Part shown: piece after piece, positions 19,166 to 27,451 of the stretch
How positions within the stretch are numbered: the first letter of the stretch is position 1
Layout of the letters: every line of letters starts with the position of its first letter
Origin: Porphyromonadaceae bacterium
GTDB lineage: Bacteria > Bacteroidota > Bacteroidia > Bacteroidales > Porphyromonadaceae
Length of the DNA stretch: 40,547 nt
Direction of reading: 5' to 3'
Assembly (NCBI GenBank): GCA_030528445.1
Contig: JAUMYV010000010.1
Span: 1 to 40,547, forward strand
Program-made: the position numbers and the translations under genes
Notes under the pieces: generated by a model
Told to the model about the DNA's origin: nothing
What the model saw: the letters and a program-made list of their open reading frames with translations, nothing else
Database searches by the model: none

Positions 19166-22100
19166 CTAGCGGCAGAAGCGATGAGCCCATTGATGAGTCG
19201 CCGAATGGCCTATTGCGATGTAGCGACCTTCCTCTAGATGGGATAGATTGACCGAGCCTCCCGAGGGAATGAAGCTAAAGACCAAAGTGCCTGCTAGGTC
19301 GTACACCATGACTTCTTTGATGTTTGGCCCTATGCAGAGGCTGGCCGAAGCTCTGTCGTAGTAGAGCTCTGGCGAAGTCGCATTGATGCTCTCGATGGAG
19401 AGAGGTTTCCCTGGTTTGTTGGTTACAATCCATCCCTTGGCTGTTGCGCTACTGGTGTCTACTAGATGACTATTAGGGTTCATGCTTATGTCGATCTTTT
19501 TCGCCCAATCTCTGTTGTTGTCGTTGAGCTCCACGGCGCTCACATTGGGTAGGGAGGTCAAGAGGGCGGTAAGTCTGTCGGTGGGGATCAGATTGTCCTC
19601 TAGCCTAATGCCCTGTATGCCTTGGCAGTGCTCGAGGTTGATACCTGTGAGCTTATTGTGCCCTGCGAATAGCTTCTGTAGGTTGGTTTGTGTCGAGAGG
19701 TCGAGCTGTGTCAGTTGGTTGCCTTCGCATTCGAGCCAAGAGATGGCGGGGTTATGTTTGAGATCTAGGCTCTGGAGCTTATTGCTATCGCACATGAGCC
19801 AAATCAGTCGCTTCTGTGCCTTGAGGTCTAGTTCCTCGAGGCGATTGTTGCCCAGCCAGAGGATAGAGAGGTTGGGGTTGTGCGAGAGGTCTACCTGCGT
19901 CAGATCGTTGTCCGAGGCCTTGATTTGCTTGAGGTTAGGCAGTCGGCTTACGTCTAGAGTGCTGAGCTTATTCCCACTGACAATGAGCCAATGGAGCTTG
20001 GTATTGGCCGAGAGATCTATCTGCGTTAGGTCGTTGTCGCCTAGATATAGATCCTCAAGGAGCGCGTTGGCAGATAGATCAATGTTCGTAAGTTCGTTGT
20101 CGGTGAGCGTGAGGGTTTTTAGCATCTTGTTGTGGCTTACATCTAGGCTTTGTAGCTCGTTGTCTACGGCGTAGAGTTTGGTCAGCTTAGCGTTTTGAGT
20201 CAGGTCTAGGCTTGTGAGCTTATTACTGGCTACGCTCAGCTCCGTCAGATCCGGTAGGTGCGAGACTTTTAGGCTGGTAAGCTCGTTGTCGTCGCACACA
20301 ATCTCCCTAATACCCTGCCCACTCTCGGGGAGGACGAGCTCCGTGAGTTCATTGTCGTAGCAGAATAGCGAGATAAGCCCTTGGATATGCTTTAGGTTCA
20401 GTTGCCCCGGTATCTGATTGCTGTGGCAGCTGATGACGTTCATCCTGCTCTGAGCGGATAGGTTGATCGGAGTCTTGATCCGATTGCGATCGCAGTAGAG
20501 CATATACAGGTTTGGAGATTCGCTCACGTCCAGAGCCTCGAGTTTATTATTCATCACCTGTAGCCTCATGAGCTTCTTCGCTCCGCTCAGGTCTAGCTTG
20601 GTGATGCGCTGGTCGTTGGCGATGAATATCAAAATATCCTCGCCGTATACCTTGACCTCTCGTCCTCTAACTTGATCGGTAATCTTCTTGGCTCCTGTGT
20701 ATTCCTTGGGTGTGCCATCGCCGAAGTCTATAGAGAAGTGGCTCTCTGGTGTGCCACCAATAGAGAGGGTGATGGTTTGGTTCTCTTCCTCTAGGGTAAA
20801 TTTAATGCAGGGGTCGGTAGAGCCCCCAGAGACAAAGGCTAGCGCTCCCGGGTCGATCACTCCGTCTCTGAGGCGGTTATTACCCAAGAGGTCTTTTTCT
20901 TCGGTAACATCTGGTACGATGACTCCCTGCCCGACAAGCGTACTTTTGGATGCCAATGCCCAGTTGGCTCTAAGCGCTTCGGTGCGTCCCTCTGCATCTA
21001 TCTGGAAGCCGATGCGTCTCGAGGGAGCGACGAAGTTATTGAGGTCGAGGTTGTCATCTATAAGGTTGTTCTGCTCTGTACAACCATCTCCGAGATCTAC
21101 GTTGGAGATGAGCTTCTTGATGAAACGAACGTTGCTCTGCATGACCGTGGAGTGGTAGAGCTTCCCCCCAGAGCTGAGCTCTACACCTCCGCCTCGAGCT
21201 CCCGAGGTGCAGTTGGAGATGATAGAACCAATGATCGTCGTGTTGGTTTTGCCTAGGATGCCACCACCACGGCCACCGCCTGTGTCGCCAAATGCTGTAT
21301 CGTCGGCGTAGCAGTTGATTACCTGGCAATGATGCACCGTGCTACCCTCCGAGTAGATACCACCACCTACGAGACCTCTACTGTGAGCTATCAGGCAAGC
21401 CTCGATACGACTATCTATTACCGAGATTGTGCCACCTTTGGCGCCGTAGCAGTCGTAGAAGTGGCTATCGCGAACGGTACCCTTGTGGATTGTGATAGCA
21501 CCTCCCTCATCGACACCAACGCTCCCTCTGAAAACGCAGTTGCTCACTACGCCACCCTCCATGTAGATAGATCCGCCACTAGCGTAGAGAGAGGGTAGAT
21601 AAGCCTGATTGTCCTCAAATAGGCAGTTGCTGATCTCTGCCTCTTTGCCTTGGGCGATGAAAACAGCCCCTCCGTGGAAAGCCAAATCCCCCTCAACGCG
21701 TGTATAGGTCGCATTGCGACGAATGATGCTATTGGTCAAGCGAATAGCCCCAGAAGCATAGAGTGCCGCACCAGCAGCCTTGGCTTGATGGATATCGGCA
21801 TAGGCTCCCGTGAGGACGAAGCCGTCTATGGTGATCGGATTAGTCGCCTTTTTGTCTAGGTAAAGTAGATGATTGGCATTGCCTCGGTTGCCCGTGATCT
21901 TCCACATATAGCGAGCTGTCGATCCCTCGGCTATCTCGCGCACCCATATGTCTTCCTCTCCATCGATGTCTGCGCTGAGAATAGTTTGGTTTTTGAAGAC
22001 GAAGCGCATCGGAGCCTCTACCTCTGTTTTTGCTCTATCATCTTTGCTCGTTTCTGAGCCAGAGAATCCGCCGTAGAGCGAGACGCCATCCTTGAGTTTG

Positions 22101-22351
22101 AAGGTTCGAGAGCGCTTTTTACTGGATTTGATGAGCTCGGTTGGGTGATAGGAGCCAGCTGCAACCCAAACCTCATCTCCGACCGATGAGGCATCAATCA
22201 TCTTCTGTAGTTCCCCCGAGGCCTTTGTCCAAGACGAGCCATCGCCATCGCCACCGGCTTTGACGAACCTAACAGTTTTCTGCGCGCTAGCCCAAGGGTA
22301 GGCTAGCAGGATGCCCAAGAGTAGCATCCAAGTACTAAATAGGTTTCTCAT
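19166..22351 (-). CDS. Secreted beta-helix and leucine-rich-repeat surface protein, probable T9SS cargo
   Basis: A 1061-residue protein. Residues 1-23 are a signal peptide ending ASA. Residues about 25-70 match the common GGDGDGSSWTKA module that opens Bacteroidota beta-helix proteins. Residues about 140-420 are a right-handed parallel beta-helix with Gly-Gly-Gly turns. A small domain (about 515-575) leads into about 16 leucine-rich repeats of 21 residues (about 580-920) with the pattern LxxLDLSxNxxLxxLxxxxNx. The last 75 residues, with VMVYDLAGTLV and VNLSHLEEGRYIAIG, resemble a type IX secretion C-terminal sorting domain. It is probably exported and surface-attached, with an adhesion or binding role; no catalytic site is seen. 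It is monocistronic, flanked by oppositely directed genes. Confidence 0.85.
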   Translation of the reverse strand: MRNLFSTWMLLLGILLAYPWASAQKTVRFVKAGGDGDGSSWTKASGELQKMIDASSVGDEVWVAAGSYHPTELIKSSKKRSRTFKLKDGVSLYGGFSGSETSKDDRAKTEVEAPMRFVFKNQTILSADIDGEEDIWVREIAEGSTARYMWKITGNRGNANHLLYLDKKATNPITIDGFVLTGAYADIHQAKAAGAALYASGAIRLTNSIIRRNATYTRVEGDLAFHGGAVFIAQGKEAEISNCLFEDNQAYLPSLYASGGSIYMEGGVVSNCVFRGSVGVDEGGAITIHKGTVRDSHFYDCYGAKGGTISVIDSRIEACLIAHSRGLVGGGIYSEGSTVHHCQVINCYADDTAFGDTGGGRGGGILGKTNTTIIGSIISNCTSGARGGGVELSSGGKLYHSTVMQSNVRFIKKLISNVDLGDGCTEQNNLIDDNLDLNNFVAPSRRIGFQIDAEGRTEALRANWALASKSTLVGQGVIVPDVTEEKDLLGNNRLRDGVIDPGALAFVSGGSTDPCIKFTLEEENQTITLSIGGTPESHFSIDFGDGTPKEYTGAKKITDQVRGREVKVYGEDILIFIANDQRITKLDLSGAKKLMRLQVMNNKLEALDVSESPNLYMLYCDRNRIKTPINLSAQSRMNVISCHSNQIPGQLNLKHIQGLISLFCYDNELTELVLPESGQGIREIVCDDNELTSLKVSHLPDLTELSVASNKLTSLDLTQNAKLTKLYAVDNELQSLDVSHNKMLKTLTLTDNELTNIDLSANALLEDLYLGDNDLTQIDLSANTKLHWLIVSGNKLSTLDVSRLPNLKQIKASDNDLTQVDLSHNPNLSILWLGNNRLEELDLKAQKRLIWLMCDSNKLQSLDLKHNPAISWLECEGNQLTQLDLSTQTNLQKLFAGHNKLTGINLEHCQGIQGIRLEDNLIPTDRLTALLTSLPNVSAVELNDNNRDWAKKIDISMNPNSHLVDTSSATAKGWIVTNKPGKPLSIESINATSPELYYDRASASLCIGPNIKEVMVYDLAGTLVFSFIPSGGSVNLSHLEEGRYIAIGHSATHQWAHRFCR

Positions 22352-22383
22352 AGATCTGTATTGTTTAGTGATTGTTGTTCATA

Positions 22384-22391
22384 CAAATATA
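22384..22391 (-). promoter_or_regulatory. Putative -7 promoter box of the LRR protein gene
   Basis: The minus strand reads TATATTTG, an exact TAnnTTTG match, 32 bases before the ATG. A CTGG sits about 20 bases upstream in the -33 position, a partial match only. Confidence 0.5.
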
Positions 22392-23094
22392 TTGATAAAA
22401 GACGTAAAAAACCAGATAGCTCTCTCTAAGAAAGGTAGATGAACTAGACTTATAGAGCCAAGGAGGACTATTTATTGCCGTGGGTCAGATTTATATTTTA
22501 GATCACATTCCAGAATGTTGATGAGAGAAATTCCTTGGCAGAGGTTAAAAACGGTAGGCCGCGTATTTGGCCTCTGGGAGGCTCTAGATTGCGTCCGACC
22601 TCGTTTGGGCACTTGACCCCAGCCGAGTGAAAATAATCGCCTAAAACGCTTGTTTTGTATATATCTAATAGCTAGTTGGTTAATGTGGAAATTGGATTGG
22701 TTTTATCCGCTCCATGCAGTCATTTCAGAATTTCTGTGCACTAATCTTTTCGTAAGTGTGTACACATCGGGGCAAATTAGTCCTACAATCCGAAAAAATC
22801 TCTCAGAGTTTTTTTGGCGAAGTCGAATCAATCGCTCCCAATCGCCTCCTCTATCACCCGAATTTGAGCTTAGATTGTTTGCATAATTTAACTAAAATGG
22901 AGAGGAATCGACTTGTCGGATTGATGGTGTCTGATGCAAGTTTTCTGAACCTTGTTCATGCGCTTATTGGCCGTTATACTAGCTGACTTTCTATTATCAT
23001 AAAGTTGATCAGATGTGAATCACCTTATTTGAGCTTTATTTACAATGATAAACAAATAAATGTGAGAATGCCCATGATAATAGGGGCTTTATTG
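22392..23094. other. Long intergenic region without a convincing gene
   Basis: About 700 bases lie between the divergent LRR and SPOR genes. Two short overlapping open frames (22650-22886 and 22756-22986) have unremarkable composition and match nothing I recognise. A small AGGCC/GGCCT hairpin is near 22556-22575. The left part is less AT-rich than the right. It may be a decayed gene or a long regulatory region. Confidence 0.4.
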
Positions 23095-23124
23095 GTTGAT
23101 ATTGGGATAAGTTTTGTACCTTTG
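23095..23124 (+). promoter_or_regulatory. Promoter of the SPOR-murB gene group
   Basis: TACCTTTG (23117-23124) is an exact -7 match. GTTG occupies the -33 position with about 18 bases between the boxes, close to the expected 19-21. The transcript leader would be about 70 bases to the ATG at 23202. Confidence 0.6.
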
Positions 23125-23201
23125 CTAAGCTGTTATAGATATATGTAGCGGCTTAGTCATAGATAATTTAAGTATTACTCAATATCAAATACAGATTTGT
23201 T

Positions 23202-23678
23202 ATGAAGAAGATTCTGATCGTTTGCTCCGCACTTGCTCTAGTCGTTGGCTTGGGTTCTTGTCGTCCTAAGAAGAGTGCCTATCGCAAGGCTTATGAGCAA
23301 GCTAAGCAACGCGAAATTGCCACTCAGGATACCGACCGTACAATTGCTTACGAAGAGCCAGCTTCATCGGCAAGCCAGATGCAGCCTATCTCTGTACGTA
23401 AGGAGCGCGTATCTCCAGTCGAAGGTGAGAACTCCAACAATCTGAAGCGCTATAGCGTAGTTATCGGTAGCTTCCAGAACCCAACCAATGCACGTGCCCT
23501 CAAAGACAGAATGGTTGAGAAGGGCTATAATGCTGTATTGGCTAAGAATGACTATGGGATGCTTCGCGTAATCGTTGCTAGCTTCAACAGCCGCGAAGAA
23601 GCTGCCGCAAGCCGCGATGCCGTCAAGGCTCGCTTCGCTCCAGACTTTAAGGATGCTTGGCTACTTGAGAACGAATAA
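23202..23678 (+). CDS. SPOR domain lipoprotein
   Basis: A 158-residue lipoprotein with lipobox GLGSC (Cys 20). The middle (about 25-80) is a polar, flexible linker; residues about 82-155 form a SPOR domain (RYSVVIGSFQNPTNARALKDRMVEKGY, then GMLRVIVASFNSREEA). SPOR domains bind peptidoglycan stripped of stem peptides, typically at the division site. Its stop codon overlaps the murB start by one base (TAATG), so translation is coupled. A role tying the outer membrane to the wall during growth or division is an inference consistent with the neighbour. Confidence 0.92.
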   Translation: MKKILIVCSALALVVGLGSCRPKKSAYRKAYEQAKQREIATQDTDRTIAYEEPASSASQMQPISVRKERVSPVEGENSNNLKRYSVVIGSFQNPTNARALKDRMVEKGYNAVLAKNDYGMLRVIVASFNSREEAAASRDAVKARFAPDFKDAWLLENE

Positions 23679-24694
23679 TGAAAATCGAAAAAGATTTTTC
23701 ACTCAAGCACCATAATACATTCGGTATAGACGCTCGGGCGGATTGGTTCGTCACCTACGATAGTGTAGATGACCTAAGGACGCTCATCCGTGACGAATAC
23801 TTTCAGGAGTGTCGCTATCTACATATTGGCGAGGGAAGTAATTTGCTCTTCCTCGCCAATTTTCATGGCATTGTCCTACGATCAGGGATTACTGGTATAG
23901 AGGTCTTGAGAGAGGACGACAAGGCGGTCGAGCTGCGTGTTGGTGCTGGGATGGTCTGGGACGACTTCGTGGCTTACTGCACCGAGCGTGGCTACTATGG
24001 AGTGGAGAATCTCTCTCTCATCCCGGGGCAAGTGGGTTCGTCTGCGATCCAAAATATCGGAGCCTATGGCGTAGAGGTAGAGCGTCTCATCACAGCTGTG
24101 CACACCCTGCATCGCCGCACGGGGGGGGAGCGCTGTTTCTCGCGCGAGGAGTGTGCGTATGCCTATCGTCACAGCACATTCAAGGAGCCCGAGCAGGCGG
24201 ACTACATCGTCACACACGTAGATTTTCGCTTGGGCAGAGAGACAAGCCTATCGCTCGAATATGCAGACCTCAAGCGCTACTTCTCGGAGCATAATACCGA
24301 GCCCACGCTAGCGTCTGTACGCCAAGCCGTCATCGAGATACGCCAGAGGAAGCTCCCCGACACACAGCTACTCGGTAATGCTGGGAGCTACTTCATGAAT
24401 CCGATAGTGCCTGCCACACAAGCCGAGCGCCTGCGAAGTGAATACCCACAGATGCCATTTTATCCTCTTGAAGACGGACGTGTGAAGCTGGCCGCTGGTT
24501 GGCTCATCGACCAATGTGGGCTCAAAGGATATCGTATGGGGCGAGCTGGTGTTTATCAACATCAGGCTCTGGTGTTGGTTAATCATGGAGGAGCAACAGG
24601 ACAGGAGATTGCCTCTCTGGCCGAATATGTACAGCAAGCGGTCTTTGAGCGATTTGCCGTAGAGATTCATCCAGAGGTTAAATATATTAGTTAG
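23678..24694 (+). CDS. murB: UDP-N-acetylenolpyruvoylglucosamine reductase
   Basis: A 338-residue FAD enzyme that uses NADPH to make UDP-MurNAc, committing UDP-GlcNAc to peptidoglycan. Seen: HNTFGIDARADWFV at the N-terminus, IGEGSNLLF, SLIPGQVGSSAIQNIGAYG for FAD binding, YRHSTFK, and GNAGSYFMNPIV with the proton-donor serine near residue 237, then an E. coli-like (type I) end including EIHPEVKYI. It is full length. It overlaps the SPOR lipoprotein gene by one base and is followed after 21 bases by the lipB fusion. Confidence 0.97.
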   Translation: MKIEKDFSLKHHNTFGIDARADWFVTYDSVDDLRTLIRDEYFQECRYLHIGEGSNLLFLANFHGIVLRSGITGIEVLREDDKAVELRVGAGMVWDDFVAYCTERGYYGVENLSLIPGQVGSSAIQNIGAYGVEVERLITAVHTLHRRTGGERCFSREECAYAYRHSTFKEPEQADYIVTHVDFRLGRETSLSLEYADLKRYFSEHNTEPTLASVRQAVIEIRQRKLPDTQLLGNAGSYFMNPIVPATQAERLRSEYPQMPFYPLEDGRVKLAAGWLIDQCGLKGYRMGRAGVYQHQALVLVNHGGATGQEIASLAEYVQQAVFERFAVEIHPEVKYIS

Positions 24695-24715
24695 CCTCTT
24701 GTATTTAGTATTTTT

Positions 24716-26233
24716 ATGAAGCTTATCATCTTAGGCTCTGGTACTAGTACGGGAGTCCCAGAGGTCGGGTGCGGCTGTGGCCTATGCCAGAGCTCCGATC
24801 CTCGAGACAAACGACTACGCACCTCGGCGCTCATTATCACTGATGAAGACAAACGCATCCTCATTGATTGTAGCCCAGACTTTCGCCAGCAAGCTCTGCG
24901 CCTAGGGCTAGATCGTATAGATGCGATACTGCTTACCCACGAACACTATGACCATATCGGAGGGCTAGATGATCTGCGCACCATCGCTTGGCGGACAGAG
25001 ATACCCATCTATGGTCAGCCACGTGTGTTGGACGCTTTGCGTCAGCGCCTGCACTATGTGTTTGGTCCTCATCCTTACCCGGGTACGCCTAGGCTCGTAC
25101 TCAAGGAGATTGAGGTTGATGCTTCATTTGAGCTCTTCGGGCTGTCGATTCGTCCGCTCCCTGTGATGCATGGCAAGCTGCCCATCCTCGGCTACGAGAT
25201 AGGCGATATGACCTACATCACGGATATGAAAACGCTAGAGGCTGAGGAGTGGCATCGCCTCTCGCATCAGCGTCTTGTGGTGATCAATGCCCTGCGTATG
25301 CTCAAGGAGCATCCCTCGCATCAGTCTATTCGTGATATTCTCTCTCATCTGTCGGAAGAGACGGATAGGCCAGAGCTCACGATCTTGACGCATCTGTCGC
25401 ATCATGCACCCTCGCACCGATCCATGCTTGAGTTGCTCCCCAGTAATATTCGTCCTGCCTGCGATGGCCTCTGTCTCATGCTCCAACCAGACTCTATCCA
25501 CTCTAGTTCTGTGACGGCGCCTATTGCCCCCTTCGAGTATGTAGATTGTGGTCGTATCGCCTACGCGGAGGCGTGGTCGCTACAGCACAAACTATTCGAC
25601 CAAATTTTGGAGCAGAAGCGCATGGGGGAGCCTACCGAGAGTTTCTTGCTTTTCTGTGAGCACAATCCGGTCTTCACACTTGGCAAGAATGGCGCCGAGG
25701 GCAATATGCTCATGAGCGAATCCTATCTCAAGCAGGAGGGATACGATTGGTTCAGGGTAGAGCGTGGAGGAGATGTCACTTACCATGGCCCGGGGCAGAT
25801 TACAGGTTACCCAATCCTAGATCTAGAGCGCTACGGCATAGGTCTAAGGGCTTACATCGAACTTGTAGAGGATGCTATCATCGAGCTACTTGCTCTCTAC
25901 GGACTTAGAGGCGAGCGCAATCCCGCTGGTACGGGTGTTTGGCTTGATGCCGATAAGCCTGCATTGGCGCGTAAGATCTGCGCCATCGGGGTGAAGAGTA
26001 GTCGCTATGTGACGATGCACGGCTTCGCGCTCAATGTCAATACCGATTTGAGTCCATTTAGACTTATCAACCCCTGTGGCTTCAAGGATGGCAAGGTGAG
26101 CTCGATTGCTCAAGAAGTGGGCTACGAAGTAGATTTCACAGTCGTCAAGCACCAGCTATCGGCGATATTTTTTAACAAACTAAAAGCTCTACAAAGCGCA
26201 CAGCGTCTGCACTTGTGCCATAGCGAAGGCTAA
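24716..26233 (+). CDS. lipB: PhnP-like metallo-beta-lactamase domain fused to LipB octanoyltransferase
   Basis: A 505-residue two-domain protein. Residues 1-250 are a PhnP-type metallo-hydrolase: GSGTSTGVPEVGCGCGLC with a CxCxxC zinc cluster (Cys 19, 21, 24), THEHYDHIGG (His 75, 77, Asp 79, His 80), VMHG, ITDMK and THLSHHAPSH. After a linker (about 250-271), residues about 272-505 form a complete LipB: RGGDVTYHGPGQITGYP, KICAIGVK with the catalytic Lys near 420, and INPCGF with the catalytic Cys near 454. LipB moves octanoate from acyl carrier protein to lipoate-dependent enzymes. PhnP-type domains cleave cyclic or simple phosphodiesters. The frame is unbroken, so it is a real fusion in this sequence. 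lipA is not nearby. The purpose of the pairing is unknown. Confidence 0.92.
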   Translation: MKLIILGSGTSTGVPEVGCGCGLCQSSDPRDKRLRTSALIITDEDKRILIDCSPDFRQQALRLGLDRIDAILLTHEHYDHIGGLDDLRTIAWRTEIPIYGQPRVLDALRQRLHYVFGPHPYPGTPRLVLKEIEVDASFELFGLSIRPLPVMHGKLPILGYEIGDMTYITDMKTLEAEEWHRLSHQRLVVINALRMLKEHPSHQSIRDILSHLSEETDRPELTILTHLSHHAPSHRSMLELLPSNIRPACDGLCLMLQPDSIHSSSVTAPIAPFEYVDCGRIAYAEAWSLQHKLFDQILEQKRMGEPTESFLLFCEHNPVFTLGKNGAEGNMLMSESYLKQEGYDWFRVERGGDVTYHGPGQITGYPILDLERYGIGLRAYIELVEDAIIELLALYGLRGERNPAGTGVWLDADKPALARKICAIGVKSSRYVTMHGFALNVNTDLSPFRLINPCGFKDGKVSSIAQEVGYEVDFTVVKHQLSAIFFNKLKALQSAQRLHLCHSEG

Positions 26234-26280
26234 TAAGTCAGCCTCGCACTTCTTGCCTTGTAGGGGCTAATCAAAAATTT

Positions 26281-27132
26281 ATGGAAGAACTAAATCTCAC
26301 GATGCACGGCCTTGATCTGACTACGCCGTCGCTATTATTCTCGGCTATCTCGCTTATCTTGCTAGCCTATACCAATCGTTTCCTCTCCTATGCATCTGTC
26401 GTGCGTAGCCTCAAAGAGAAGTATGATGCCGATCCCGATGCCGACAGGACTTCATTGGCGCAGATCCGCAACTTCCGCATACGTCTCAAGCTCATCAGAG
26501 CGATGCAGACTCTAGGTGCTGGAAGCTTGCTTTTCTGCCTGATTGCCATGTTTTGCATCTACAATCGCTGGATGGTGTCGGCCGATATTACCTTCGGTGT
26601 AGGGATGATATTGCTGGCAGCCTCTCTAGTACTATGTATCGTGGAGGTGCAGATCTCTGTGGAGGCGCTAGAGCTTCATCTGCAGACGATCAAGGATCAC
26701 AAGAAAGAGCAGAGAGATCCTGCCCAAGGTGGCTCATTCCGCCGCTTGGGTATGAAGCGCCGCGAGGGAGATGACGACAAGAAGGAACATAAGCAGCCAA
26801 AAGATCAGAAGGTTCGTGAGCAGAAAGAGCGCAATAAGGCGCAGCAGCGCGAGCAGAGGTCTCGGGTGGCACGCGAGCAACAGCAACAGCCTCAACGCGA
26901 GCAGAAGCCACGTGTAGAGTCTACTAGTGAGACCGCCGAGGAAAAGAAATCACAGCAAGAGGTGCGCTCAACGCGCGAAGCTCAGGGGCAGCGCAGAGAG
27001 CGCCGTGGTGGTCGCGGCCAGCAGCAAACCCCTCGCGAGGTTACTCCAGAGGTTGTAAAAGTGGAACCTAAACAATCGGAGCAGACACTCCCTGCAACTC
27101 CTGTACCTGTAGAGCCCAACTCGGCAGAGTAG
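26281..27132 (+). CDS. DUF2721 membrane protein with long charged tail
   Basis: A 283-residue protein. The first 140 residues fit DUF2721: three membrane segments (about 15-33, 78-98, 103-125) with the pattern SLLFSAISLILLAYTNRFL and IRNFRIRLKLIRAMQTLGAG. Residues about 145-283 are low-complexity and very rich in Glu, Lys, Arg and Gln, with an RRGGRG patch near 240; this cytoplasmic tail would be disordered and could bind nucleic acid. The DUF2721 family has no settled function. It lies 47 bases after lipB and ends at a strong terminator. Confidence 0.85.
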   Translation: MEELNLTMHGLDLTTPSLLFSAISLILLAYTNRFLSYASVVRSLKEKYDADPDADRTSLAQIRNFRIRLKLIRAMQTLGAGSLLFCLIAMFCIYNRWMVSADITFGVGMILLAASLVLCIVEVQISVEALELHLQTIKDHKKEQRDPAQGGSFRRLGMKRREGDDDKKEHKQPKDQKVREQKERNKAQQREQRSRVAREQQQQPQREQKPRVESTSETAEEKKSQQEVRSTREAQGQRRERRGGRGQQQTPREVTPEVVKVEPKQSEQTLPATPVPVEPNSAE

Positions 27133-27168
27133 CTAGAGGGTAATCAGTTATTTCCCAAACAAAATGGG

Positions 27169-27208
27169 GGGGCTGTGGCAAAATTTTGATTTTACTCAGC
27201 CCCTTTTT
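27169..27208 (+). terminator. Intrinsic terminator of the SPOR-murB-lipB-DUF2721 group
   Basis: GGGGCTG (27169-27175) pairs with CAGCCCC (27197-27203), followed at once by TTTTT. The A/T-rich loop can pair further (AAAATTTT region). Confidence 0.85.
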
Positions 27209-27210
27209 AG

Positions 27211-27348
27211 GTGTCTCAGAATGTGCAAAATGTAAGGAGCTAATACTGAGGCTGACGACGAAGTCCGTGCGGAGCAAAGGGAGCATACTAAGGTATGTGA
27301 CCGAAGCCGAATGTCGCAAGCAACACAGCATTTTGTGCATTATGACAC
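27211..27348. repeat. Short element with near-perfect terminal inverted repeats
   Basis: The left end (27211-27232) and the reverse complement of the right end (27329-27348) read GTGTC...AATGTGCAAAATG and GTGTC...AATGCACAAAATG, about 20 bases with two substitutions and a 2-base gap. The inside holds a CATAC/GTATG hairpin (27273-27287 region). At 138 bp with no protein, it has the form of a MITE-like or palindromic intergenic element. It lies between the DUF2721 terminator and the TonB receptor gene. The rest of the gap to 27451 shows no gene and no cobalamin riboswitch that I could recognise. Confidence 0.55.
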
Positions 27349-27451
27349 ATCACCATGTCGTCCTAACTCTGTATACACATAGTCATCCTCCAAACGTTGC
27401 TTAGGGATGGCCTTGTATCTTCTCATGTCATAGCCAGAGCCGTTTGTAAGT

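Noticed and set aside
20000..20600. Periodic DNA in the LRR gene that could be mistaken for a tandem repeat or CRISPR array
   Set aside because: The period is 63 bases, it codes for 21-residue LRR units throughout, and units differ strongly in sequence; there are no identical repeats with unique spacers.
22650..22986. Two short overlapping open frames as possible genes
   Set aside because: No recognisable motif or promoter, and composition typical of non-coding AT-rich DNA; kept only as part of the gene-free gap.
27133..27451. Cobalamin riboswitch expected before a btuB-like gene
   Set aside because: None of the conserved B12-box or core sequences could be picked out; the region is instead a terminator, an inverted-end element and unremarkable sequence. 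A covariance-model search would settle it.
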